Source: Sedimentitalea xiamensis
GTDB lineage: Bacteria; Pseudomonadota; Alphaproteobacteria; Rhodobacterales; Rhodobacteraceae
Reading direction: 5' to 3'
NCBI RefSeq assembly: GCF_030164465.1
Contig: NZ_JASNJE010000002.1
Coordinates: 1 to 64,000, forward strand
Length of the DNA stretch: 64,000 nt
The notes beneath the pieces were generated by a model, which was given only the letters and a program-made list of their open reading frames with translations, did no database searches and was not told the origin of the DNA. This document shows, in pieces, positions 8,469-16,744 of the stretch (positions are counted from its first letter, which is position 1; the number at the start of each line of letters is the position of its first letter). The position numbers were made by a program, and so were the translations under genes.

Positions 8469-10211
8469 ATGATGAGAAGTCTTTTCGCAGTCCTGTGTGT
8501 GGCGGTTTTGGCCTGGGGCGGCACCGCAACGGCGCAGCAAGCGGTTCCGGACGTGGTCTGGGTGCAGATCGAGGCGCACCCGAATCTGCGCGTCGCCCGC
8601 GAAAGGGCCGAGATTTTTTCGGCGCGTCTTGCGGATGTGACAGGGTTTTCGCTGGGCGGCAGCTGGTATGGCATCCTGCTTGGCCCCTATCTGCGCGAGG
8701 ACGCGGAACGGGTGCTGCGCAGCTATCGGGCTGACCGTTTGATACCCGGAGATTCCTTCATCGCCTATTCCCGGAACCTCGGTGCGCAATACTGGCCCGA
8801 AGGCGCCAATCTGCTGAACCGCGGGACGATCCCCGCGCCGGTGACGGCGACAGGCACGGCGGAAACCGCCGCGACGCCGCTGACGCCCGCAGAGGAAACA
8901 CCTGCCGAGGCGCGCCGCGGCGAACAGCTTTTGACCATGCGGGAACGGCAAGACATGCAGATCGCGCTGCGCGCGGCCGGGTTCTACAATTCGACGATCG
9001 ACGGAGCCTTCGGTGCCGGGACAAGGCAGTCGATGTCGGACTGGCAGTTCAGCAATGGCCATGAGGTCACGGGTGTCCTGACCACCGCGCAACGCAAACT
9101 GCTGATGGATCAATACAATGCCCCCCTGATCAGCGTCGGCATGGCCCCTGTGCGAGACACTCAGGCAGGCATCGCGATCGACCTTCCTGCGGGTGTGGTG
9201 GCGTTTTCCCGGTATGAGACGCCATTCGCACACTACGATGCGACGACCGAACTGGGGGCAAGGGTGTTGCTGATCAGCCAGCCGGGCACCCAAGCGACTC
9301 TGTCAGGCCTCTATGACATCATGCAGACGCTGGAAATCGTGCCGCTGAACGGGCCACGCAGCCGTTCGGGCAACGCGTTCACGCTCGAAGGGGTTGGAAA
9401 CGGGATCGTATCCCACACCGAAGCGGCGCTGGAAAACGGCCAGATCAAGGGCTTCACGCTGGTCTGGCCGGCGGATGACGAGGCACGGCGCAACCGGGTT
9501 CTGGACGCGATGCGCGCCAGCTTCACCCGCATCGATGGCGTTCTCGCCCCCTACGCCGACGGCAACGCGGTCCAGACCATCGATCTCCTTGCGGGGCTGG
9601 AAATCCGCAAGCCGCGCCTGACCCGGTCGGGATTCTTCGTCGACGGCCGGGGCGCCGTGCTGACCACATCGGACGCGGTTCAGGGCTGCTCGCGCCTGAC
9701 CCTGAACGATGACCATGAAGCCAGCGTCGTCCTGAGCGACAGCGCGCTGGGTCTCGCGGTCCTGCGCCCGAAGGAAGCCCTGGCGCCCATGTCCGTGGCC
9801 CGTTTCAAATCGGATGCAGGCCGCCTGCGGTCCGAAATCGCGGTATCCGGATTCAGCTATGATGGCGTATTGGGCGCGCCGACCCTGACCTTCGGATCCG
9901 TGGCCGATGTCAAGGGGCTGAACGGCGACACGAACCTGACCCGGCTGACGCTCACGGCCCAGTCCGGCGATGCCGGCGGCCCGGTGATCGACGCCAGCGG
10001 CGCCGTGCTCGGGATGCTTCTGCCGCCGCCGGCAACACGCCAGAAGCTGCCGGAAGACGTCAGCTTTGCAACCGGCGCCGGTGCCATCCGGTCCGTTCTC
10101 GACGCAGCGGGGATACCTGTCCAGGATGCCGCCGACGATGCGCCGCTGACCCCCGACGACATGTCGCGGATGGCGACTGCCGTCACCGTGCTGGTAAATT
10201 GCTGGGACTGA
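8469..10211 (+). CDS. Secreted peptidoglycan-binding protein with a catalytically dead trypsin-like domain
   Basis: A 580-aa protein. Residues 1-24 form a signal peptide ending ATAQQ. Residues about 157-216 form a PG_binding_1 domain (IALRAAGFYNSTIDGAFGAGTR). Residues about 375-530 have a trypsin-like fold (SGFFVDGRGAVLTTSDAV through QSGDAGGPV). All three catalytic positions look lost: the usual TNxHV His segment reads TTSDAV, the DLALL-type Asp segment reads ALGLAVL, and the nucleophile Ser of GDSGGP is Ala (GDAGGP). It is therefore likely a periplasmic or wall-bound binding or regulatory protein, not a protease. The ATG pair at 8469/8472 follows an AAGG; a longer upstream frame to 8103 runs into glyQ and lacks coding character. 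Confidence 0.85.
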   Translation: MMRSLFAVLCVAVLAWGGTATAQQAVPDVVWVQIEAHPNLRVARERAEIFSARLADVTGFSLGGSWYGILLGPYLREDAERVLRSYRADRLIPGDSFIAYSRNLGAQYWPEGANLLNRGTIPAPVTATGTAETAATPLTPAEETPAEARRGEQLLTMRERQDMQIALRAAGFYNSTIDGAFGAGTRQSMSDWQFSNGHEVTGVLTTAQRKLLMDQYNAPLISVGMAPVRDTQAGIAIDLPAGVVAFSRYETPFAHYDATTELGARVLLISQPGTQATLSGLYDIMQTLEIVPLNGPRSRSGNAFTLEGVGNGIVSHTEAALENGQIKGFTLVWPADDEARRNRVLDAMRASFTRIDGVLAPYADGNAVQTIDLLAGLEIRKPRLTRSGFFVDGRGAVLTTSDAVQGCSRLTLNDDHEASVVLSDSALGLAVLRPKEALAPMSVARFKSDAGRLRSEIAVSGFSYDGVLGAPTLTFGSVADVKGLNGDTNLTRLTLTAQSGDAGGPVIDASGAVLGMLLPPPATRQKLPEDVSFATGAGAIRSVLDAAGIPVQDAADDAPLTPDDMSRMATAVTVLVNCWD

Positions 10212-10277
10212 AACGAAGGCCGCCGCCGCCCACGGCGCCCACGGCGCTTTTCCTGGACAAGCGTGGCCGGATCGCCG

Positions 10278-11261
10278 CTATTCTGCAGGCCAGATCCGGG
10301 CCCAGTCCCTGGCCATGTCCACAATCAGCCACCCCCGTTCCGGGCCTTCGTCCAGTCCGCGCGCAAGCTGGCCGATATGGCTGTCCCGGTCATAGGCATA
10401 TTCGCGCGCGCTGTCCGTATGGTGCACGATCAGCCCGAACCGGGGGCCTTCACCCGCGGTCGCCCATTCCAGCATCTGGAAATCGCCGTCCGAGTTTCCA
10501 CTGACAAAGATCGGCCTCTTGCCGATCTTCGAATCGATGCCGACCGGCTTGCCTGCCTTGTCATCGACAAAGGCGATGCCGGGTTCCTTGACCACCAGGG
10601 GCACGCCATCGACGATCTGGTAGCTGGTCTTGGTCGCGCTGCCGATCACCTGTTCGGGTGGAATGTTATAGGCCGTTTCGGCGAAGGCCCGGATGAAATG
10701 CACCCCGCCGCCCGACACGATATAGGTCTCGAACCCCTCGTCCCTCAGGTAGCTGAGCAATTCCAGCATGGGCTGGTAGATCATCTGATCGAACGCCATC
10801 CCTGTCTCCGGATGCCGCGCCGTGTCCAGCCAGCCCTGCACATCGCTGATGAACGCATCGACGGACATGCCCGAATGCGACAGGTTGATGACCTCAAGCA
10901 ATCCCTTCTCGCCATCCGCGAAGACGCCTTTGAGATCGCCCGCGGCTGCGGCTTTCAGAACGTCGCTGGTCAGGATCGACGGGTCGGCTTCGGCCAGTTG
11001 CGAAACACGGTCCATCGCGAAGAACAGCTGGAAATAGGCCGGCTGTTCCGCCCAGAGCGTTCCATCATTGTCGAACACCGCGACCCGGTCGCCGGGCGTG
11101 ACATAGCTGTCGCCCTGCGGGTCGGTGACGGACTCCACGAAGGCGGTGATCCGCGACTTGGCGTCGACATCATTCCAGGATGGCAATGGGTCGGCGAAGG
11201 CCGCGGTCGACAGGAGTGCGCCGGCCAGGGCGACACCGAAACGCAGATTCGACAGGAACAT
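10278..11261 (-). CDS. Secreted HAD-superfamily phosphatase
   Basis: A 327-aa protein with an N-terminal signal peptide (about residues 1-22, ending AAFA) and a HAD hydrolase domain. HAD motif I is visible as VFDNDGTLW (nucleophile Asp plus acid/base Asp) and motif II as YIVSGGG; a late GNSDGD segment fits motif IV. The family removes phosphate from small molecules, and the signal peptide puts this member in the periplasm, where phosphate scavenging is a plausible role. I chose the ATG at 11261 because it begins the signal peptide and has a GAGG about 11 bases upstream; an earlier in-frame start at 11324 adds a Cys-rich, non-signal leader. Confidence 0.85.
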   Translation of the reverse strand: MFLSNLRFGVALAGALLSTAAFADPLPSWNDVDAKSRITAFVESVTDPQGDSYVTPGDRVAVFDNDGTLWAEQPAYFQLFFAMDRVSQLAEADPSILTSDVLKAAAAGDLKGVFADGEKGLLEVINLSHSGMSVDAFISDVQGWLDTARHPETGMAFDQMIYQPMLELLSYLRDEGFETYIVSGGGVHFIRAFAETAYNIPPEQVIGSATKTSYQIVDGVPLVVKEPGIAFVDDKAGKPVGIDSKIGKRPIFVSGNSDGDFQMLEWATAGEGPRFGLIVHHTDSAREYAYDRDSHIGQLARGLDEGPERGWLIVDMARDWARIWPAE

Positions 11262-11320
11262 GGAGATTGCCTCGCTGGTTGAACATCCTTGGCAAAAGAG
11301 TGGCGCTTGACCGCAGGTTG

Positions 11321-11958
11321 TCAAGGCTTGTCGCCCCTGTCCTTCAGACGGTCAATTCCGGCGTCAGGTGGATCAGCGTCGGTCCGCCCGCCCCGACGCC
11401 GCCCGGCATCGGTCTGAAAACAGGCGGCACCCGTCTGGGACATGATCGGCCGCCAGAACGTGCCGCTCGCGCCGCCGCCAAGAATGAACAGGGGCGCCGC
11501 GTTTCGAATTCCTCGAACGCCCGTTCCACAAGCCCATAGGCAGCATGGGCGGTCCGCGCCGTCCCGGACCAGTCGCAGACCGTGCCGGCGGCGATTTCCT
11601 GATCGTTCATCTGGTGCGACGGTCCCTTGCGGAACGCTGTTTCGTCCAGGCAGGACGACAGCACCAGCATCGGCACGGAGTCCGAATAGGCATGCCCCAT
11701 CGGCGTCATGATGTTGCAGACGCCGGGGCCGGTGATGACATAGGCGATCCCCGGCTTGCCGGTCGCCCGCGCATAGCCATCGGCCATGAACCCGGCCCCC
11801 CGTTCGTGGCGCGCCAGCACATGGGCGATCCCGGCCTCTTCGATGCCGCGATACATTTCCTGGTTGTGCACACCTGGAATGCCGAAGATCACTTCGACTC
11901 CGCGAGCCCTCAGCATGTGGGAAATCTGCGCGCCAAGGGGGCGGCGCGGTGCCACCAC
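11321..11958 (-). pseudogene. Decayed thiamine-diphosphate enzyme gene (AruI/acetolactate synthase-like N-terminal domain)
   Basis: About 150 residues encode a good TPP_enzyme_N domain: VEVIFGIPGVHNQEMYRG, the catalytic-type RHERGAGFMADGYAR, and GKPGIAYVITGPG. The FGIPGVH pattern resembles 5-guanidino-2-oxopentanoate decarboxylases. After about FEEFETRRP the frame loses homology, while an overlapping frame reads APLFILGGGA, a piece that belongs to the central domain of such enzymes. The central and C-terminal cofactor-binding domains are missing (full-length relatives have about 530-550 aa). A large deletion plus frameshift is the simplest reading. The likely start is the GTG pair at 11958/11955, preceded by a GGAGG inside the trkH end, so it was probably co-translated with trkH. 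Confidence 0.8.
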
Positions 11959-11975
11959 TACCGGTTCTTCGGTCG

Positions 11976-13424
11976 TCAGGCCCTCCAGAATTGAACGGTG
12001 AGAATGGCATAGACCGCGAGAAGCTCCAGTCTGCCGATCAGCATGGCGATCGTCAGGATCCATTTCGCGGCATCGTTGAGACCGCCGAAATTGCCCGCCG
12101 GACCGATCTTGTCGCCAAGACCCGGACCGATATTGGCCAGTGCTGCGGCCGCACCGGATACCGACGTGGTGAAATCGAGCCCGGTCAAGGCGAGTCCCCA
12201 GCTGACGATGCCCAGCGTCACCACGAAGAACACGAAGAAGGACATGACCGAACTGAGAACGTCATCGTCGATCCTGCGACCGCCGTAACGGGGAATGAAC
12301 ACGCCGTTGGGGCTGCGGATACGCTGCATCTGCACCTTGATCGACGCGAACAGAAGCTGGTAGCGGAAGATCTTGACCGAACAGGCGGTGGATCCGGCGC
12401 AGCCCCCGATCAGGCCGATGAAAAAGAACATCGTGATCAGCAGAGGGCCCCAGCCCATGTAGTCGACGCTGGCATAACCCGTGCCGCTGATGATCGAGGT
12501 GATGTTGAACAGGGCCTCGCGGAACGACTGCTCCCAGTGATGCGGAAAAATCCGTTGAAGTTCGAACCACATGAGCAGCACGAGAAAGGCGATGGTGGCC
12601 AGGAATCCGCGGATCTGGGGGTCGGTCCAGAGCGATCTGGTGTTGCCGTTCAGAAGCTGGACATAGCGCACGAAGGGCAGCGCGGCGAGGACCATGAAGA
12701 CCGAGGCGGCATATTCCAGCGGCCCCGAGAAGGTGCCGAAAGAGGCGTCGTAATTGGAGAACCCGCCCGTCGACACGGTGGTCAGCGCATGAACGACGGC
12801 ATCGAAGAACCCCATGCCCATGGCGAAATAACAGGCGATGCAGGCCACGGTCAGGCCGACGTAGATGACCGAGATGCGGCTGGCGATCTCGGTTGCGCGC
12901 GGCAGGATCTTGCCCATCGTGTCAAAGGCTTCGCTCTTGAATATCTGCATGCCCCCAACCCGCAGTTCCGGCAGGAACACCATCGCAACGACGATGATCC
13001 CGATGCCGCCGACCCATTGCAGGATGCCGCGCCAGAGCAGCAGACCGTGCGGCAGGGTATCCAGCCCGGCAATCACCGTCGATCCGGTCGTGGTCAGCCC
13101 CGACATCGCTTCAAAAAAGGCGTCGGTGAAACTGAGATCGGTGGCTCCGAGCATCAGGGGCAAGGCCCCGAACAGGGGCAAGGCAACCCAGACCCCGGTG
13201 GTCAGGAGAAAGGTCTGCTGGATCGACAGCCCTTCCCTGACGCCATTGGAACAACTGAGCGCGATGGCGGTCCCGGTCAGGGCCGTGACGACGCCGCTTT
13301 CGAAGAACACCTCCCAATGGCCGTTGCCCTGAAACAGGTCGACCACCATCGGCAATGTCATCATCAGGCCAAGAATGGCGACCAGCAGACCGATCACATA
13401 TCCAACGGGACGCATGTCAAACAT
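11976..13424 (-). CDS. trkH: TrkH-family potassium uptake protein
   Basis: A 482-aa polytopic membrane protein with about ten helices and four pore-loop repeats characteristic of Trk/Ktr/HKT transporters, for example DAFFEAMSGLTTTGSTV and HALTTVSTGGFSNYD, plus a normal C-terminal end (GRLELLAVYAILTVQFWR). It imports K+ through the inner membrane, normally gated by the NAD-binding TrkA, which is not encoded nearby. Its last codons contain a GGAGG used by the following truncated TPP-enzyme gene. The length is typical for alphaproteobacterial TrkH. Confidence 0.95.
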   Translation of the reverse strand: MFDMRPVGYVIGLLVAILGLMMTLPMVVDLFQGNGHWEVFFESGVVTALTGTAIALSCSNGVREGLSIQQTFLLTTGVWVALPLFGALPLMLGATDLSFTDAFFEAMSGLTTTGSTVIAGLDTLPHGLLLWRGILQWVGGIGIIVVAMVFLPELRVGGMQIFKSEAFDTMGKILPRATEIASRISVIYVGLTVACIACYFAMGMGFFDAVVHALTTVSTGGFSNYDASFGTFSGPLEYAASVFMVLAALPFVRYVQLLNGNTRSLWTDPQIRGFLATIAFLVLLMWFELQRIFPHHWEQSFREALFNITSIISGTGYASVDYMGWGPLLITMFFFIGLIGGCAGSTACSVKIFRYQLLFASIKVQMQRIRSPNGVFIPRYGGRRIDDDVLSSVMSFFVFFVVTLGIVSWGLALTGLDFTTSVSGAAAALANIGPGLGDKIGPAGNFGGLNDAAKWILTIAMLIGRLELLAVYAILTVQFWRA

Positions 13425-13457
13425 GGGGTGCAGCGTTGGCCTGCCCCGGTCAGGGTG

Positions 13458-13712
13458 TCAAGCACCGCCCTTTCGATCTTTGGGGCCGGGTTCCAGAAGG
13501 TCGGAAAACACGAAGGCCGGAATATCGTTCCGGCACAGCCCCAGTTTCATAAGTTCGCCGTCGCTGAGGCTCTCCAGCGCAGCGACTTCATGCAAGCGCG
13601 ACCTGCCGAGGGTTTGCGCGTTGAAGCCCTGGCCCTGGGACGCAAGAAACCAATCCAGCCGTTTCAGCCATCCGGGCCGCAGGAAAGTCAGACTAATTCG
13701 ATCGTTCCGCAT
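13458..13712 (-). CDS. Small DUF1127-like protein
   Basis: An 84-aa protein whose second half (EVAALESLSDGELMKLGLCRNDIPAFV) matches the DUF1127 pattern of L-x2-L-sD-x-x-L-x-D/K-I/L-G-L-x-R-x-D-I. DUF1127 proteins are short, Arg-rich alphaproteobacterial proteins; some are linked to sRNA maturation, RNA binding, phosphate or stress responses. The N-terminal half is not recognisable. It lies 33 bases upstream of trkH on the same strand. A perfect CTGCACTGCAG palindrome (13795-13805) sits about 85 bases upstream of its start, so a palindrome-binding repressor such as a PhaR-type protein could control it. Confidence 0.65.
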   Translation of the reverse strand: MRNDRISLTFLRPGWLKRLDWFLASQGQGFNAQTLGRSRLHEVAALESLSDGELMKLGLCRNDIPAFVFSDLLEPGPKDRKGGA

Positions 13713-13794
13713 GGAATCCTCGCTCGTCAGTCGTCCGGTTCCCTCCCTTCATGCCCTCAGAATACCGGGTTCGCCGGTTCCGGACAAATACTTT

Positions 13795-13805
13795 CTGCAC
13801 TGCAG
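13795..13805. promoter_or_regulatory. PhaR-like palindrome CTGCACTGCAG
   Basis: An 11-base perfect palindrome embedded in GCAATGCTGCAGTGCAGAAA (minus strand). It resembles operators of PhaR, the repressor of polyhydroxyalkanoate granule genes, whose sites contain CTGC and GCAG half-sites. It lies in the promoter region of the DUF1127-like gene. A related palindrome occurs at 15100-15116. The resemblance is from memory. Confidence 0.45.
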
Positions 13806-13842
13806 CATTGCTTTTGCGATCGGATGCGCTCTTGTTGCACAA

Positions 13843-13874
13843 GAAAAAACACGGCCCGCGGAAAGCGGGCCGTG
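13843..13874 (-). terminator. Intrinsic terminator after the Lys/Ala/Pro-rich gene
   Basis: On the minus strand a CACGGCCCGC/GCGGGCCGTG stem with a 5-base loop is followed by a run of six T. It lies about 20 bases after the stop codon of the gene ending at 13896 and separates it from the DUF1127-like gene. Confidence 0.9.
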
Positions 13875-13895
13875 CTCATGCAACCGGGTCGGGAC

Positions 13896-14657
13896 CTATT
13901 TCTTGTCGGTTTCGGTCCCAGACTTTTCGAAAGGCACCGCAGCGGCGGGCATGGCCGGCGGCATCGAAGGCTCGCGTTTGGACTTTGCGGAAACGCTGGC
14001 CTGCGCTGTTGTCTGCTTTGCCGGCTCGGGCGACGCGGCCACCGGCGACGGATTGACGGGCGCATCCGCGGCTTTCACAGCAGCAACCGTGGACGGACGA
14101 ACGCCAGCCTCTGTCTTTTGAACCGGGGCTGTCTTCGCGACTTCGGCCGGCGCGGCAGGCTTGGCCGCCGCTCTGCGCGCGGGTTTCGCTGCTGCCTTGC
14201 CCCCAGTCTGAACGGGAGCCGCCTTGGCGGTTTTTGCCGGCGCCTCTTTCTTCGGCGCGGCTTTGCGGGCGACCGGCGTCACCGTCGCCTTTTTCGCCAC
14301 AGGCTTTGGCGCGGGTTTGGTTTCAGGTTTTTCAGCCGACTTGGCCGCAGGCGTGGCGGCGGTTGCGGCTTTTGCCGCCGAACTCGGCGTGCGCACGACC
14401 CGCTTGGCTTCCGGTTTGACGGCGCCCCGCTCCGTCACGGGTTTGGGGGCGGCCTTGACGGCAGGTGCGACCACCGTGCGGGACGCCGGTTTGGAGGTTG
14501 CGACCGCACCCGCGCGCAGCGCCCGGATAGGAATGTACGGCGCCTGAAGCGCCGAGCGGGTCACGATCTGCATGATCCGGATATTGTTGCTGACGGCGTG
14601 TCCCGCCATGCGGATGCAGGCGGCCTGCACTTCAAGCGGATTGGGAAGAAAGTTCAT
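13896..14657 (-). CDS. Lys/Ala/Pro-rich basic protein, PhaF/histone H1-like architecture
   Basis: A 253-aa protein. Residues 1-50 are a non-repetitive, amphipathic segment (PNPLEVQAACIRMAGHA, then NNIRIMQIVTRSAL). The rest is low-complexity Lys, Ala, Pro and Val with motifs such as KPAPKPVAKKA and AAPKKEAPAKTAK, similar to the tails of histone H1-like proteins, AlgP and PhaF. Those tails bind DNA without sequence preference, and in PhaF link polyhydroxyalkanoate granules to the nucleoid. There is no phasin domain that I can recognise, so any granule role is inference. A GGAG about 9 bases before the ATG supports the start. The gene ends at a strong terminator and is 15 bases downstream of the small helical protein gene. 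Confidence 0.7.
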   Translation of the reverse strand: MNFLPNPLEVQAACIRMAGHAVSNNIRIMQIVTRSALQAPYIPIRALRAGAVATSKPASRTVVAPAVKAAPKPVTERGAVKPEAKRVVRTPSSAAKAATAATPAAKSAEKPETKPAPKPVAKKATVTPVARKAAPKKEAPAKTAKAAPVQTGGKAAAKPARRAAAKPAAPAEVAKTAPVQKTEAGVRPSTVAAVKAADAPVNPSPVAASPEPAKQTTAQASVSAKSKREPSMPPAMPAAAVPFEKSGTETDKK

Positions 14658-14672
14658 TTGGTGTGCTCCGTG

Positions 14673-14999
14673 TCACTGGATGTCGTTTGAGGCCGGCTCC
14701 CGGCCGGTCAGGCGGAGGCGGTTTGCATTCGCCTTTTCGGATATGGGCGCAATCAGGGCCTGCATGACCCTGTCAGGGCCGCGCCCGCTCATGGCAGTCA
14801 AGGCGCCGGCGACGGCCGCTTCGGTAAAGGCGGGCAGCTTTTCCTGGATCATCTGCGAATTTTCGTCTTCCGGCAGCGACCAAGCGCCCGACAGGCCCAA
14901 GATCCGCAATGCCATGACGGAATACGTGTCAGATATCAACTGGACCAGCGTCACCCATGTTTTCGCCATATCGCTGGCGCGGTCGATGGCTTCATGCAT
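14673..14999 (-). CDS. Small helical protein, phasin-like context
   Basis: A 108-aa protein, mostly amphipathic helix, with a hydrophobic middle (WVTLVQLISDTYSVMALRILGL) and a basic end (SEKANANRLRLTG). It resembles small Rhodobacterales proteins often labelled 'antifreeze' or phasin-like, but I cannot assign a family with confidence. A GGAGG lies one base before an ATG at 15005 and seven bases before the ATG at 14999, so the latter is the better start. It is followed after 15 bases by the Lys/Ala/Pro-rich gene, probably in one operon. A 17-base palindrome about 100 bases upstream may be its operator. Confidence 0.65.
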   Translation of the reverse strand: MHEAIDRASDMAKTWVTLVQLISDTYSVMALRILGLSGAWSLPEDENSQMIQEKLPAFTEAAVAGALTAMSGRGPDRVMQALIAPISEKANANRLRLTGREPASNDIQ

Positions 15000-15099
15000 A
15001 TTCATGCCTCCGGAAGCGACTTCAGGCCGGAACATCCGACGTGTCGCGCCTCTCCTGTGCATGATTCATACAGGAATTACATTGCGGATGCAGCAACGA

Positions 15100-15116
15100 A
15101 TGCCGCACTGCGGCAT
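15100..15116. promoter_or_regulatory. PhaR-like palindrome upstream of the small helical protein gene
   Basis: ATGCCGCA-C-TGCGGCAT is a perfect inverted repeat of 8-base arms. The core TGCCGCAGTGCGGCA (minus strand) differs from the nearby TGCTGCAGTGCAG site at 13795 only at symmetric positions. It sits about 100 bases upstream of the gene starting at 14999, at a suitable place for a repressor operator. Confidence 0.45.
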
Positions 15117-15204
15117 ATGCTCCCGGTGCAGGCCGCAACCATCGGCAAAGGCAGGAAAAAACACGCCACACGGGATTGGCGAAACCCGCTCCGGGCGAAC
15201 TGGC

Positions 15205-16305
15205 TCAGCCGGGATGCACCAATGTCGAAAAGAGTTTCGGATCGAGACTCAGCGACGCGAACGTGTCTCCCTCCACCAGAACGCTCACCGCGTCATGGCT
15301 GTGAAGGCTTTCCTGGTGGCTGGCGATCACGCGGAAATCCGCGATGCGATGGTCGGCATGAAGCTGCTCGCAGAACAGCCGGGCGGCATCCTCGACGAAA
15401 ATCGGGTTCGCGGCATTGAGTTCGGCGAAAGCCTGTTCGTCCTCGCGTTTGACCATCACCTGGGTTTCGGTCGGCACCGCACGGCGGCAGGCTTCGACCA
15501 GGTCCTCGAACCAGAGGCATTGCGCATCGCGATCCAGTTCCACCGAAATCCGCGCGACCGATCGTTGCGAATGCGGAGTCGCCAGTTGCCCCCGCGTGGC
15601 GCGGGCATGTTCCGACAATTCCAGCGAACACGGGCAGGTGGATGAATAAACGTAATCCAGGTGCATGATCTTCTGGCGCACCCCGTTGGTTTCCACCAGT
15701 TCCAGTGCGATATCGTAATACTGGTAGCCCGAGAGGCCCGAGCGCAGGCTGTCGACCCGCATCGGAAAGGAAAACCGCATCTGGATCCGTGCGTCGAAAC
15801 TGTCCAGATCGGACTTGTAATCGTCCAGCGCCGCTTCCATCACATCGAAACTGAAGGTGCTGTCCGCATGCCGGTAAAAGCTGCGCATGATCCGGGACAT
15901 GTTGATGCCCTTTTTTTCCGCATCCAGGCTGACGGTCCCGGTCACGGAGGTTTCCAGCGTCAGATCGCCGTTGTCACGGGTATGGAAGCGTATCGGCAGC
16001 CGGAAGTTCGAAATCCCGACGTGCTGGATTTGCCGCTTGGCCCCCCTGATCAGGCTGGACGGGCCATTCTGCAAGTCCGGCATGTCGGATTTGTAGCTCG
16101 CCGTGACCTCGAAATCCTCGGGATAGACCCGCGAAAACGCGGGGTAATCGGGCGTCGCATCGCTCAGAAGCCGCGCGATGGACGGGTCAAGATCAAGGAT
16201 CTCGGACCTGGTCGCCTTCAGCGCCCATGCCCGCAGGACATCCAGTGCGGCCTCGGCTTCTGACCGGTCCGGATTCCGGTTCAGGTCTGGAGAATGAATG
16301 TTCAT
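15205..16305 (-). CDS. folE2: GTP cyclohydrolase FolE2 (type IB)
   Basis: A 366-aa protein matching the FolE2/type IB GTP cyclohydrolase family, which converts GTP to 7,8-dihydroneopterin triphosphate, the first step of tetrahydrofolate and queuosine-type pathways. The STCPCSLELSEHAR segment carries the conserved metal-site Cys and downstream Glu/His context of this family; the C-terminal region has the expected DFRVIASHQESLHSHDA segment. The protein is about 60 residues longer than the shortest family members because of its N-terminus, which is common in alphaproteobacteria. It is cytoplasmic. Its upstream region of 439 bases contains a perfect 14-base palindrome close to the start and an AT-rich promoter-like stretch, so it is likely transcribed by itself. 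Confidence 0.95.
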   Translation of the reverse strand: MNIHSPDLNRNPDRSEAEAALDVLRAWALKATRSEILDLDPSIARLLSDATPDYPAFSRVYPEDFEVTASYKSDMPDLQNGPSSLIRGAKRQIQHVGISNFRLPIRFHTRDNGDLTLETSVTGTVSLDAEKKGINMSRIMRSFYRHADSTFSFDVMEAALDDYKSDLDSFDARIQMRFSFPMRVDSLRSGLSGYQYYDIALELVETNGVRQKIMHLDYVYSSTCPCSLELSEHARATRGQLATPHSQRSVARISVELDRDAQCLWFEDLVEACRRAVPTETQVMVKREDEQAFAELNAANPIFVEDAARLFCEQLHADHRIADFRVIASHQESLHSHDAVSVLVEGDTFASLSLDPKLFSTLVHPG

Positions 16306-16744
16306 GTTGCGCCCCCATCATGACCCGATCGGGTCCTGTAGCCTTTACATATTCCGTTCGATGCCATTTTGCCATGGTCGGCAACAATAACGTGAAACGG
16401 CCGGACATGGGTAAAATTTTCACGAAAGGAATATATTTTTCCCAAGGATCGCACAACTGGCGGCGTTTGTAAACGCAGGGCTTGCGCGTCCTGCAATCGA
16501 CGCTTGAAGAACCGGCCTGTTCCAGCGGCTGCCCGTTTTCCGGCACCCCTTCCATCGGCATTTCCCGACAACGCCGGATCGCCCATCCGCACCGGGTGGC
16601 ACGGACGGGCGGCGGATCGTTTTCGCCGCATGGGATCCTGGCTGCCGGCAGGTTCGGGATAGCGGAGGCACGCGATCAGCATCGCGGGTTTCCGTCACCG
16701 AACCGGCAACCCGGTTTTCACCGGACCGCCATCGCGACCGGACG
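16306..16744. promoter_or_regulatory. Gene-free 439-base stretch upstream of folE2
   Basis: The half nearer folE2 is relatively AT-rich for this genome (about 16340-16470). On the minus strand it holds TTGTGC and, 15-16 bases on, TATATT, a plausible promoter. At 16322-16335 the perfect palindrome GACCCGATCGGGTC ends 17 bases before the folE2 ATG and could be an operator or block the ribosome site. The half nearer metZ shows no coding sequence and no motif I can name. Confidence 0.5.

Noticed and set aside
11949-14690. A 913-codon open frame on the plus strand opposite trkH and the Lys/Ala/Pro-rich gene
   Set aside because: It lies antisense to trkH and three other genes on the minus strand and has no domain; long shadow frames are expected from the GC-rich third-position bias of this genome.
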